Positions 32,695 to 43,340 of a stretch of 64,000 nt of DNA are shown here, one piece after another; positions within the stretch are counted from its first letter, which is position 1; the number at the start of each line of letters is the position of its first letter. The stretch lies in the NCBI GenBank assembly GCA_031772625.1, contig CM062818.1, positions 1,278,738,277 to 1,278,802,276 on the forward strand, in the 5' to 3' direction. Position numbers and translations under genes: made by a program. The notes beneath the pieces are model-generated. The model was not told the DNA's origin and did no database searches. It saw nothing but the letters and a program-made list of their open reading frames with translations. This DNA comes from Pinus tabuliformis (Eukaryota; Streptophyta; Pinopsida; Pinales; Pinaceae).

Positions 32695-33962
32695 TGATGA
32701 AAAGAGAAATTGGAGTAAGGCCAAAATCCCCTTTCTTTACAATTTTGATCTTGGGACCTATGGGTTATGGGCCTACAAGTCTATCGGAAGCGGTTATATT
32801 GTGCTTTTACATTAAAACCTGGGACCATTGACATATCAGACTTTCCATTATAAATCTAGGCCACAACACTATAACACAATACACAGGGACACACGGCAAA
32901 CACCCCACTTCGCAGCATAAAACGGGCCTGAAAAAGGTTAGACTCCGCATTACAATTATCGCCAGTTCCAACTCATCCTTCACTTTTCGGCTGCGCTACA
33001 CCTCCGACCTTCGATCGGCCCGATCTTTGATCGTCGATCGTCTTATTGACGATAATCCAACATTGGCACATCTTCGTATCGCATCCCATTACCACCAGCC
33101 TTTGACCTCCGAAATGTGATTAGCGATCCCATCGGGACCGTCGATTTGACTTTCGATCCGACGGTTGCAATTTAATCGCATATCACTATCGCTCTATTAC
33201 AAAGGCCCATTCCAGTTCGTGTTACAATGGTTTCTACCGACGCGATAAAGCGGCGATCACCTATCGTGAATCTTTAAGGCATGAGGCCCATCTCTGTATA
33301 AAACAATCTGCTGATGTGATAAGACTCTTGTGCATTCGCTCTTGTTTCTCTTTCTATTGGTGGACTTACGCTACACTCGGCTTCCTCTGCCATACTCCGC
33401 AAATTACACTGTTATCACTCCATACAAGAATTAAAGATATTTTAGATCGCCATCGACCCTTTCAGTGATCGATGGTCGATCAAACCTACACACGGAACAT
33501 TCAGGCTATCTATACGAAACACACACAGATGCACAATTTCAACACTTAACACATTTATATATTATACAGTGTGTAGTTACAATCTAAGGCATTTTAGCCT
33601 TAGAACAATTTCTCCCTTGACTACATTTGAATACTCTCTATCTTACACTTTCTATCTGTCTTATGATATATATATTGAACATGCAAGTTCATCAACATAT
33701 ATATAAGGAACATTGGATCGGATCACTGAAAGGATTCAATCACATCTTTTACTCGAAATTATCAACTAATCAGTAGATTCTCTCTACAGCTCACTATACA
33801 TATGAATACATGGTAGATTACATTAACTAAAGTCTTCTCAAGACTTTATTAGTTCCATCAATCTAGCTCTGTTTTAAACAGAATTGTCTCCCTTTTGCTC
33901 GATGGTCCGCGTCTGCTTTGGATTCCTTTGTTTGATTAGGGGGGTTAGATGCTCCTGTATTA
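32695..33962 (-). repeat. LTR 1 of the tandem array
   Basis: Starts TGATGAAAAGAGAAATTG and ends gatgctcctgtatta, a mutated CATCA. Contains strings such as 'atcgatcgtcttattgacg' that look like local inverted ATCG-rich words. Confidence 0.88.
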
Positions 33963-34282
33963 GACTCCTGAGGTAAAAAAAATTATGACCTCCTGGTCAT
34001 ATGCTTCTAGCCTTCGTAACAGCTTAACTTGTGAGCTGCAATCAACCTCTACAACAGCAAGTTCTCCGTACTGCTCGATACCTCACTAAGCTTCTCTCCT
34101 CTGAGCTTAGTCTTTTGGCATCTCTCTAGTTCTCTCTTCTTTGGAACCATTTGAGCAATCCTGACTCTAGGCTACTACAATCTCTCACCTTCCTCTGCTG
34201 CTACCTGCACAAAAATATAAAGACCATACCTCTTTAAATTTGCACCTCCTTTCACAGAATCTTCTTCTGCTCTGATACCACT
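33963..34282 (-). other. Interior 1 of the tandem array
   Basis: 320 bp, non-coding, carrying the reversed primer site GCTCTGATACCA at 34269-34280, two bases from the LTR. Confidence 0.85.
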
Positions 34283-35500
34283 TGATGAAAAGAGAAATTG
34301 AGGTAAGGCCAAAATCCCCTATGGGTTATGGGCCCACAAGTCTACCTGAACCAGTTATATTATGCTTTTACATTAAAACCCGATACCATTCACATATCAA
34401 ACTTTCCTTTATAAATCGGGGCGACAACAGTATAACGCAATACATAGGGACACACGGGAAACACCCCGCTTCGTAGCATAAGCCGAGTTTGAAAAAGATT
34501 AGACTTCGCACTATAGTTATCACCAGTTCTGACTCATCCTTCACTTTTCGGCTGCGCTACACCTCCGACCTCCGATCGGCTTATCGCCGATAATCCAACA
34601 TTGGCCCATCGTCGTATCGCGTCCCATTGCCGCCAGCCTTTGACCTCCAAAATGCGATTAGCTATCCCATCAGGACTGTCAATCTGACTTCTGATCTGAC
34701 AGTTGCGATTTAATCGCATATCACTATCACTCTATTACAAAGGCCCGTTCTAATTTGCGTTCCAATGGTTTCTGCCGATGCGATAAAGTGGCGATCGCTT
34801 ATCGCGAATCTTTAAGGCATGAGGCCCATCTCTGTATGAAACAATCCGCCGATGTGATAAGACTCTTGTGCATTCACTCTTGTTTCTCGTTCTATTGATG
34901 GACTTATGCTACGCTCGGCTTCCTTTGCCATACTCAGCCACTTACACTGTTATCACTCCATACAACAGTTAAAGATATTTTAGATCGCCATCGATCCTTT
35001 TAGTGATCGATGGTCGATCAAACCTGCACACGGAACATTCAGACTATCTATACGAAACACACACAGATGCACAATTTCAACACTTAACACATTTATATAT
35101 TATACAAGGTGTAATTACAAGCTAAGGCATTTCAGCCTTAGAACAGTTTCTCCCTCGACTACATTTGAATACTCTCGATCTTACACTTTCTATCTGTCTT
35201 ACGTTATATATCTCAAACACGCAGGTTCATCAACATATATATAAGGAACATTGGATTGGATCATTGAAAGGATCTGATCACATCTTTTCCTCGAAACTAT
35301 CAACTAATCACTAGATTCTTTCTACAACTCACTATACATATGAATACATGGCAGATTACATTAACTAAAGTCTTCTCGAGACTTTATTAGTTCCATCAAT
35401 CTAGCTCTGTTTTAAACAGAATTTTCCCCTTTTTGCTCGATGGTCCACATCCACTTTGGATTCCTTCGTTTGATTAGGGGGGTTAGATGCTTCGGCATCA
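34283..35500 (-). repeat. LTR 2 of the tandem array
   Basis: About 1218 bp, starting TGATGAAAAGAG and ending cggcatca, collinear with LTR 1 and LTR 3. It lacks a short segment near its start that the other two have ('tttctttacaattt'). Confidence 0.88.
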
Positions 35501-35822
35501 GACTCCCGAGGTAAAAAAAAAATTATGACCTCCTAGTCATATGCTTCTGGCCTTCATAATAGCTTAACTTGTGAGCTGCAATCAGCCTCTACAACAGCAA
35601 GTTCTCCCTGCTGCCCGATACCTCACCAAGCTTCTCTCCTCTGAGCTCAGTCTTTCGGCATCTCTCTGGTTCTCTCTTCTTTGGAACCATTTGAGCACTC
35701 CTAACTCTAGGCTACTGCAATCTTCTCACCTTACTCTGCTGCTACCTGTACAAAATATAAAAACCATACCTCTTTAAATTTGCACCTCCTTCTGCAGAAT
35801 CTTCTTCTGCTCTAATATCACT
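35501..35822 (-). other. Interior 2 of the tandem array
   Basis: 322 bp, closely similar to interior 1. Its primer site is mutated to GCTCTAATATCA (35809-35820). Confidence 0.85.
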
Positions 35823-37075
35823 TGATGAAAAGAGAAATTGGGGTAAGGCCAAAATCCCCTTTCTTTACAATTTCGATCTTGGGACCTATGGGTTATGGGC
35901 ACAGAGGTCTATCGGAAATGGTTATATTGTGATTTTACATTAAAACCCAGGACTATTCACATGTTGAAATTTCCTTTATAAATCTGGGCCACAACACTAT
36001 AACGCAATACATAGGGACACACAGGGAACACCCTGCCTCGCAGCATAAGCTGGGTCTGAAAAAGATTAGACTCCTCACTATAGCTATCATTGGTTCCGAC
36101 TCATCCTTCACTTTTCGGTTGCGCTACACCTCCGACATCCAATTGGCCCGATCTCCGATTGTCGATCAGCTTATTGCCGATAATCCAACATTAGCCCATC
36201 GTCGTATCGCGCCCTATTGCCACCAACCTTTGACCACCGAAATGTTATTAGTAATCCCATCGGGACCATCAAGCTGACTTCTAATCCGACGATTGTGATT
36301 TAGTTGCATATCGCTATCACTCTATTACAAAGGCTCGTTCCAGTTCGCGTTCCAATGGTTTCTGCCGATGTGATAAAGCGGTGATCGCTTATCGCAAATC
36401 TCCGTCTCTGTATGAAATAATTCGCCGATGCGATAAGACTCTTACGCATTCGCTCTTGTTTCTCATTCTATTGATGGACTTATGCTCGCTCGACTTCCTC
36501 TGCCATACTCCACCACTTACATTGTTATCACTCCATACAACAGTTAAAGATATTTTAGATCACCATCAACCCTTTCATTGATCAATGGTCAATTAAACCT
36601 ACACACGAAACATTCAGACTATCTATACGAAACACACATACATGCACAATTTCAACACTTAACACATTTATATATTATACAGGGCGTAATTACAAGCTAA
36701 GGCATTTCAACCTTAGAACAGCTTCTCCCTCGACTACATTTGAATACTCTCGATCTTAAACTTGCTATCTGTCTTATGATATATATCTCGAACACTTAGG
36801 TTCATCAACATATATATAAGGCACATTAGGTCGGATCACTGAAAGGATCCGATGACATCTTTTCCTCGAAACTCTCAACTAATCACTAGATTCTCTCTAC
36901 AACTCACTATACATATGAATACATGAAAGATTACATTAACTAAAGTCTTCTCGAGACTTTATTAGTTCCATCAATCTAGCTCTTTTTTAAACAGAATTGT
37001 CCCCCTTTTGCTCGATGGTCCACATTCGCTTTGGATTCCTTTGTTTGATTAGGGGGGTTAGATGCTCCTGCATCA
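35823..37075 (-). repeat. LTR 3 of the tandem array
   Basis: About 1253 bp, ending ctcctgcatca directly before the right GAAAG target-site copy. Confidence 0.88.
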
Positions 37076-37711
37076 GAAAGGAGAAAATGTGTCACATTAT
37101 AAACCATAGCCTTGGGGCCACCCTCGCTCTTCAAAGCGCCTACGAGGTCAGAGCCAAGGGCCTCAATTTGCACAAAACTAACCCTGACAGGACCATCCCT
37201 ATGATTATGTTTTCTTTTGAACCTCCAAAAGTGGGCAACTCAGCCTTCAAAGACAAATTGGAGGCAATATTGGTTAAGGTTCCTCGCTTGGTGAGCAGAC
37301 AGGACCTGGTGCCCAAGTTTCCTGGGTTGATCTCGAACAAAGCAATGGAAAAATTCAGCCAACTGATGAAGCCCATGCTTGACCTTCTCCCCTGGACATA
37401 TACCCACGTTGGAGTGGAACTCCAATTGGATCATCGACTTTCACCTTCTCTGAAATGAATTCATTTGTTGCGTGGGTTTGAGAGCCCGTCTGCCCCATTC
37501 TGACTAAATTCCAAGCGAGATGTGGCATTGGTGAACAAGGCCTTTGACATGTTGAGGTCGGAGCTAATGGCACTGAGAAACTGGTAATAAGCGGAGAGCA
37601 GGGTCCTCAAGATAGTACAACCTGAACGAGATCCCGAGGATGTTCCATTTCCTAACCATGTACTCCAACAGTCTCTCGGTTTGGAGTTTCCAATAGAAAT
37701 GGGTGCAGGTT
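37076..37711 (+). pseudogene. Phospholipase A1-like pseudogene, downstream part
   Basis: After one frame change at the insertion site, 'IINHSLGATLALQSAYEV' carries the lipase Ser in N-H-S-L-G (family G-H-S-L-G). 'FSFEPPKVGNSAFKDKL', 'VSRQDLVPKFPG' (the catalytic Asp region) and 'WTYTHVGVELQLDH' (catalytic His) follow. The frame stops at 37456, and a shifted frame continues with 'RDVALVNKAFDMLRSELMAL', matching the family's C-terminal part. The gene is class-3 lipase, chloroplast phospholipase A1 type. No introns are seen. Confidence 0.85.
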
Positions 37712-38397
37712 AATGTGTGAAAGTTCTACCTTCTTGAGCACATCAACATATATTTCTAGCGTAACTTAATTCTGATTTATCTGACTAAGTCAATTATGAT
37801 CTAGAACTTTGCATGGGTTTGATGAAAAATCTGTTAAAATAGTTATATTGTAACAGTTCACATAAATATATGCGAGTAAAAGAAAGAAAATCTTGTAAAT
37901 ATGAAGATTTCTTTTACTACTTGTAAATATGAAGATTTCTTTTACTAAGTTTTATTTTTTTCGGCAAATAAGAAAACTTATATAATTTACATTGTATAGT
38001 ATTTGTATAATATTTATATGACCAATGTAACTCAAAATGATGTTATAAAAAAAAAATTTCTTGTAAATATGAAAAATTATTTTACTATGTTTTTTTTTTA
38101 ACAATAATAAAACTTATAAAAAATCCATCTATAATATTAGTATAGTATTTATAGTATTTATGTAACCATTGTCACCCAGAATAATGTTATATTTTTTTTT
38201 TCCTTATCATTGCTTTTTAAAAGGCTTTTAAGTATTTGCTCAAGGTTTTTTATGCATTTTCGTTATACGAGATGACAAATATCAAAATTTAACGTAGTAT
38301 GAAATGTCATGTTAAAATATGTGATGTAAAGATCCATAGTTGTGCGTAGTATGAAATGTCATGTAAACAACCATAACTTAATATGAAGTGTCATGTA
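37712..38397. repeat. Degenerate tandem repeats around the copia insertion
   Basis: A 31-bp direct duplication 'ttgtaaatatgaagatttct...' is at 37892-37950. Longer diverged units with 'gaccaatgtaac' and 'atgaaatgtc' recur at 38020-38200 and, beyond the copia element, at 40790-41200. The copia element therefore sits inside a degenerate repeat array. No gene seen. Confidence 0.5.
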
Positions 38398-38622
38398 TGT
38401 TGGAGTTAATGCTTCCATTCCATATTTGAAAAATTGGTTTGTGATGGTTGAGAAATTCTCTCAACCACTCTCTCTAAATTAGGAATAAGTTGGATCTCAA
38501 AAACTATATTTAATAGAGTGATCTGAATGTAATCCGTGTGTGAGTGTGTTTACACATGCACCAATTGTGCATAATATAATTGTGTTTCTGTAATTGTGTG
38601 TTATTTTAGCTGTTCTTTATCA
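38398..38622 (+). repeat. 5' LTR of the gag-only element
   Basis: TGTTGGAG...TTTATCA, 225 bp. Confidence 0.95.
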
Positions 38623-38634
38623 TGGTATCAGAGC
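38623..38634 (+). other. Primer-binding site (initiator Met tRNA)
   Basis: Exact TGGTATCAGAGC immediately after the LTR. Confidence 0.95.
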
Positions 38635-39310
38635 TGCTAAGATCTGAACCTGTGCTGTGAGGAGCATTGAACAATACTGTGATCTTTCAGTCGTTGGCTT
38701 ACTTACGGACCAGAGAGAGAGCCGCTATGGCCATGGCGGGTCGGATCTGATTCGCAATAGTGTTATATCTTTGAATCGGAATTCAATACGTTTACTGGAG
38801 TTTTCCAAGGAAGCGGTAAGCCTGGCTATTGCTCGATTGAAGAGTCACAACATAGTGGTGCAGCTGGACTCAATTTGAGATCTCAGGGAGGCTGAGGCAA
38901 GTCGTCGCAAGACAGAGTCAAATAGGATGTGAGAGGAAAGCATTTTTGCTTTGAGACTATCGCTGCGCAAATCACAGTACTGCATGGAGACAATGTAAGT
39001 GCTGACAAACATCTGAGAATTCAACCCGTGAATTATAAGCCTTCATTCCAGAGAATATGGGCGATGATTGCTTGAAGATAAGAAAGACCAGGGCCTGCAC
39101 AATAATGAAGATGAGACGATATTGCCATCATGCCAGATGGTGAGAACGCTCCACTGCTGTTACTATTTCAGCCTGCAACGCTGATTCTGTCATATCTGAT
39201 TACTATTTCAGCGATCTCATCAACCATCAGCAATCTGCTGAGCAGCAATCTCCTGAGCGGTGCTGGTTTGGCATCCAACATCTGGACTAGAAAAGGTATT
39301 ATCTCTTATC

Positions 39311-40104
39311 ATGGAGTTTATGGTGTTAGATAAATTCAGTGGTTTGAATTTTCCCTCATGGAAAGTAAAAATACAACTGCAATTAATGAATAAAAATTTG
39401 TGGGGAATAGTGAATGGTTCAGACGCTGCACCTACAGATGCCAAAGAGTTATTTGAATGGAAAAATAGAGATGACAAAGCTAAATCTATTATTGGACTTG
39501 CTCTTTCTGATTCGCAATTACATCATGTAGATCTTACTAAAACATCAAAGGAAATATGGGAACATTTGGCTCAATTGTTTGGTGTAAAATCTACAAATGC
39601 AAAATTTTCCCTAAAGCTGCAATTGTTTAGTCTGAAAATGAGGAGACATCTATGTCCAGTCATATAAATAATTTAATGTCTCTTTTAAGACAATTAAGTG
39701 AAGCTGGGACACAGGTGGAGGATGAAGATGCTAAAGCTGTATTATTAAATAGTCTTCCTTCAAGTTATAGTAATGTTGTTTTTACTTTGAGTCAAATATC
39801 TACACAAACATTGCAAGAGACAATTGCAGCACTTCTGGGGGAGGAAAAGCGACTGAAACCAGAGGATGCCGAAGAGAACTCTCATGTAGAAAATGCCTTG
39901 TGGACAAAGTCAAGGATGAGAAAGAAAAATGCAAACAAAGGTGACATTGAATGCTACTATTGCAAGAAAACTGGGCATACAGCATGGAATTGCAAAAGTC
40001 GTGCTAGTGATGTGTTAAAAGGGAAAGAATCAACAAATATAACCACATATGAATACCAATGGAATTCTGATGATGAAGAGAGTGAATCTATTAAACTTTT
40101 TTAA
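39311..40104 (+). pseudogene. gag: Copia-type Gag with zinc knuckle, one frameshift
   Basis: The start is at ATG 39311 (MEFMVLDKFSGLNFPSWKVK), followed by 'IVNGSDAAPTDAKELFEWKN' and 'EIWEHLAQLFG', the UBN2/Retrotran_gag family of plant copia elements. At about 39640 a one-base shift separates this frame from the next, which continues 'HINNLMSLLRQLSEAGTQVE' and 'AVLLNSLPSSYSNVVFTLSQ'. A complete CCHC knuckle, CYYCKKTGHTAWNC, is at 39952-39993, and the stop is at 40102. Gag packages element RNA. Apart from the single shift the protein looks intact, about 264 residues. Confidence 0.88.
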
Positions 40105-40449
40105 AATAACCAGCAGTTCAACTATGTGTCTGATGCCAGTTTTTTAAAGATCAAGTAGCAGTAAGGCTCAATATGGATGGTTGTCCAGATAGTATGGCAG
40201 TTGCGGATCTAGGGAAGGATCCCTCATTAGTGGTAGACGTGGTGGTTTCCTAATGAGGTTATGCGACAGATTGGGATGCTGTCCAGTAATTGACTTCGGG
40301 AGGTCCTTGATTCGGGAGTTGAGAAGGGAACTCGGGAATCCAACTTGCCAACTACACCTTTCCGAGGGTTATGAGGCAACTTGATGGAGCATCTACTGAT
40401 AAGCTTGATTATTTTGTTATTTTCATGTAATGTAATCATTAAGGGGGGA

Positions 40450-40674
40450 TGTTGGAGTTAATGCTTCCATTCCATATTTGAAAAATTTGTTTGTGATGGT
40501 TGAGAAATTCTCTCAACCACTCTCTCTAAATTAGGAATAAGTTGGATCTCAAAAACTCTATTTAATAGAGTGATCTGAATGTAATCCGTGTGTGAGTGTG
40601 TTTACACATGCACCAATTGTGCATAATATAATTGTGTTTCTGTAATTGTGTGTTATTTTAGCTGTTCTTTATCA
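40450..40674 (+). repeat. 3' LTR of the gag-only element
   Basis: 225 bp, two differences from the 5' LTR (g to t in the 'aaattggttt' stretch, a to c in 'aactatattt'). Confidence 0.95.
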
Positions 40675-41575
40675 ATGTAAAGATCCGTAGATTTGCGTTT
40701 GGGAGATATATAATCTGTCAACGGTGTTGAACATATAAAATTAGTCACAAAGATGAAAATGCAGGAGAAATAAGATGAAATAGTTATTTTATTACCATTC
40801 GCATAAATATATGTCAGTAAAGGAAAGAAACGCATATGAATGAGAGGATTTCTTTTTACTATGTTTTAATTTTTTCCGGGAAATAAGCAAACGTATGTAA
40901 TATTATTTATAAACAATAATTTACATCTGTATACTATTTTTGTGACCAATGTTAAATAATATTACATCTGTATACTATTTTTGTGACCAATGTAACCCAA
41001 AAAGATGCATTAAATATATTTTCTAAAAGACTTTTAAGTATCCGCTCTTGTTTTATACATTGTTGTAATACGAACTAAGAAATATCAAAATAATAGTCTC
41101 GTATGAAATGTCCTTTAAAGATCTATATCCATCAAAATAATAGGGTTTTATGAAGTGTCCTATATCTATCAAAATAATAGCGTCTTACGAAGAGTCCTGT
41201 AAATATCTATATTGTTTCGTAGATATATAATCGTCAATAATGTTAAACATATAAAACTCGTCACAAAGTTTAAAATATAAAGGAAATAAGATCTTTCTAT
41301 TCATTATGATGATGGTTAACATGAATTGAGACCAAATATTGATCTATGAAATCTAAAGAAACAAATTATTAGTAGTACATTCATAATAGTAGTACATAAG
41401 AAGAAAAAAATACGTACTACATTGATTCGAAAAAACACTGATTTTATTACATCTTTTTATTTGAAGAGTTTTGTCGTGCATATATATATATGGTAAGTTA
41501 TGTAAACATTTGATTAAGTGAATCACTGTATGAATGCATCGAAATATTATGTTATGTCTTTATTGGATATGTATG

Positions 41576-41619
<44 letters not shown>

Positions 41620-42099
41620 AAAAATTACATTTAATATTTTTATATTTAAAAAGTTTATTTTATTGTAAAATTAAAATTGAAAGTATAATAATGTAATATA
41701 TAGTTTTATTAAATTTTATATTTATATAAATTTATAATAAATTATTAAATATATATAATTTCCATTTATTTATTTTTTAAATTTGTTTTGCTATATAATT
41801 ATACTAATTTTAATATTATAATATAATTTATTTATTTATTTAAAAAAAAAAAATTGCTATATAATTATACTAACTCTAATATTATAATGTAATCTGTTTA
41901 TATATAATTTAAATAAGAAAATGGAAACACTTCATTAAATTTGGTTAATTATCTAAACATAATTGTTATATTGTTGTTTTTATGAGCTTTTAAAATTAAA
42001 TTTAAAATATATATATATATATACAATTTTAATTCAAAAATGTATTATATATAAATAGAGAAGTTTTTATACATCTTTAAAGTAGATTATAAGAAGTTA
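40675..42099. other. Intergenic repeats and (TA)n microsatellite
   Basis: Diverged tandem units related to 37.8-38.4 kb run to about 41200. A pure (TA)n tract of about 37 bp lies at 41578-41614. The rest is very AT-rich with no gene. Confidence 0.5.
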
Positions 42100-42135
42100 G
42101 AGAAAGATTTCGGCGAAAATCACATGGAATGTCAT

Positions 42136-42182
42136 TTGTCGACGCATTTCGAACCAACCAGTGTGGTTCATCCTCAGGACAA
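42136..42182 (-). ncRNA. Hammerhead-ribozyme-like motif
   Basis: Read on the minus strand: stem I strand UUGUC, core CUGAGGA, one U, stem II GAACC, nine-base loop, GGUUC, core GAAA, a tiny UGCG element, UC at the cleavage position, then GACAA closing stem I. Both 5-bp stems are perfect complements, CUGANGA and GAAA are in the right order, and cleavage would follow GUC. A very short stem III is typical of hammerheads known from Penelope-like elements. The extra U between core and stem II is non-canonical. Confidence 0.65.
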
Positions 42183-42299
42183 GTTGAAGAAACAGATCTA
42201 GCTTAGCATGTTATATAGACCGAGCAGAGCCTCCAACGGCTAGTTTGACCAACCGCTAATATTGACCAAAGGACCAGGATCAAAATAATAGTTTATTAA

Positions 42300-43051
42300 T
42301 AAATAATCAAAAATTAAAGGTCAATTATTTTTAAAAGAAAATTAGTAGCAACGGACCGCTTCTAAGAATAAATTAAGTGAGAATAAGAGTTAAAAGTGAA
42401 TGAAATAACTAACTGAATAAAAATAAAATAATAATAACAAATTAAATAAAAAACCCGAAATAAAAATAATAAAAATAAAATAAATACACAAACAAATAAA
42501 ATAAAAATAAATAAAATAAAAATGAAATAAAATAATAATAATAAAAATAATAAAAATAAATAACTAGATATGAATAAGAGTTAAACGTGAATAAACATGA
42601 ATAAAAATAAAAATAAATAAATAAAATAAAAAGAATAACAATAATAAAAATAAAATAAAAATAAGAATAAAAATAAATAAAATAAAATAAAGTAATAATA
42701 AATTAATTAATTAATTAATTAATAAAAATTAAAAATTAATAATAATAATAATAATAATAGTTAAAAGTGAATAAAAATAACTAACTGAATAAAAATAAAA
42801 TAATAAAACACGAAATAATAATAAAAAATAAAAATGAAATAAAATAATAATAATTAAAATAATAAATAAATAAAATTGAATAACTAAATGGGAATAAAAC
42901 ATAACTGAATGAATAAAAATAAAAATAATAATAATAAATAAATAAATAAATAAATGAGTAAAATAAATAAAAATAATAAAAATAAAAATAAAATAAAACT
43001 AAGAATAAAAATAAAAATAATAAAAATAAATAAATAAATAAATAAATAAAA

Positions 43052-43085
<34 letters not shown>

Positions 43086-43300
43086 GTAATAATAATAAAT
43101 AAAATAACTAAATAAGAATAAAAATAAAAGGGAAAAAATTAGATGTATAGAGTAATGTATACAACTAAATAATATAAAAATTGCGTGTAAAATAATAGAG
43201 GTAATAAAGAAAAACAATATAAGCATAAAGGAAATAAGTTACACTGAGGCCCTTAGAAAAATAAAAATAAAAATAATGACAATAAAATAAATAAATAAGT
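42300..43300. repeat. Roughly 1-kb A/T simple-sequence tract
   Basis: Nearly unbroken (A)2-5T and AAT-type microsatellite on the plus strand, with pure (AAT)n blocks at 42738-42758 and 43058-43087, and AATTAATT at 42700-42725. It lies between the GIY-YIG stop codon and the hammerhead motif, so it probably expanded inside the element's 3' region. Confidence 0.9.
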
Positions 43301-43340
43301 GAAACTAACAATAAAAACCAAAGAGGACGGAAAAAAACGA

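Larger units (their letters stand above)
32695..37075 (-). mobile_element. Non-autonomous LTR element in tandem LTR-int-LTR-int-LTR form
   Basis: Three LTRs of about 1.2-1.27 kb (32695-33962, 34283-35500, 35823-37075) alternate with two 320-bp interiors. LTR ends are TGATG...CATCA or close variants. The whole array is flanked by identical GAAAG copies (32690-32694 and 37076-37080). The reversed Met-tRNA primer site GCTCTGATACCA (34269-34280) puts it on the minus strand. No protein frame is present, so it must be mobilised by another element's enzymes. A related copy lies at 52589-54455. Confidence 0.9.
38398..40674 (+). mobile_element. Young gag-only copia-type element (TR-GAG-like)
   Basis: Short LTRs of 225 bp (38398-38622 and 40450-40674) differ at only two positions. 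Flanking 5-bp repeats are identical (ATGTA, 38393-38397 and 40675-40679). A perfect TGGTATCAGAGC primer site follows the 5' LTR, and a purine tract AAGGGGGGA precedes the 3' LTR. The 1.83-kb interior encodes only a Gag with a CCHC knuckle; no protease, integrase or RT motif is present. Its recent age contrasts with the other elements here. Confidence 0.93.

Noticed and set aside
33881..34282. Alternative LTR border at 'gttttaaaca'
   Set aside because: This TG...CA border was considered first, but the perfect GAAAG target copies and the matching ends in the 52.6-kb copy place the border at '...ctgcatca' instead.
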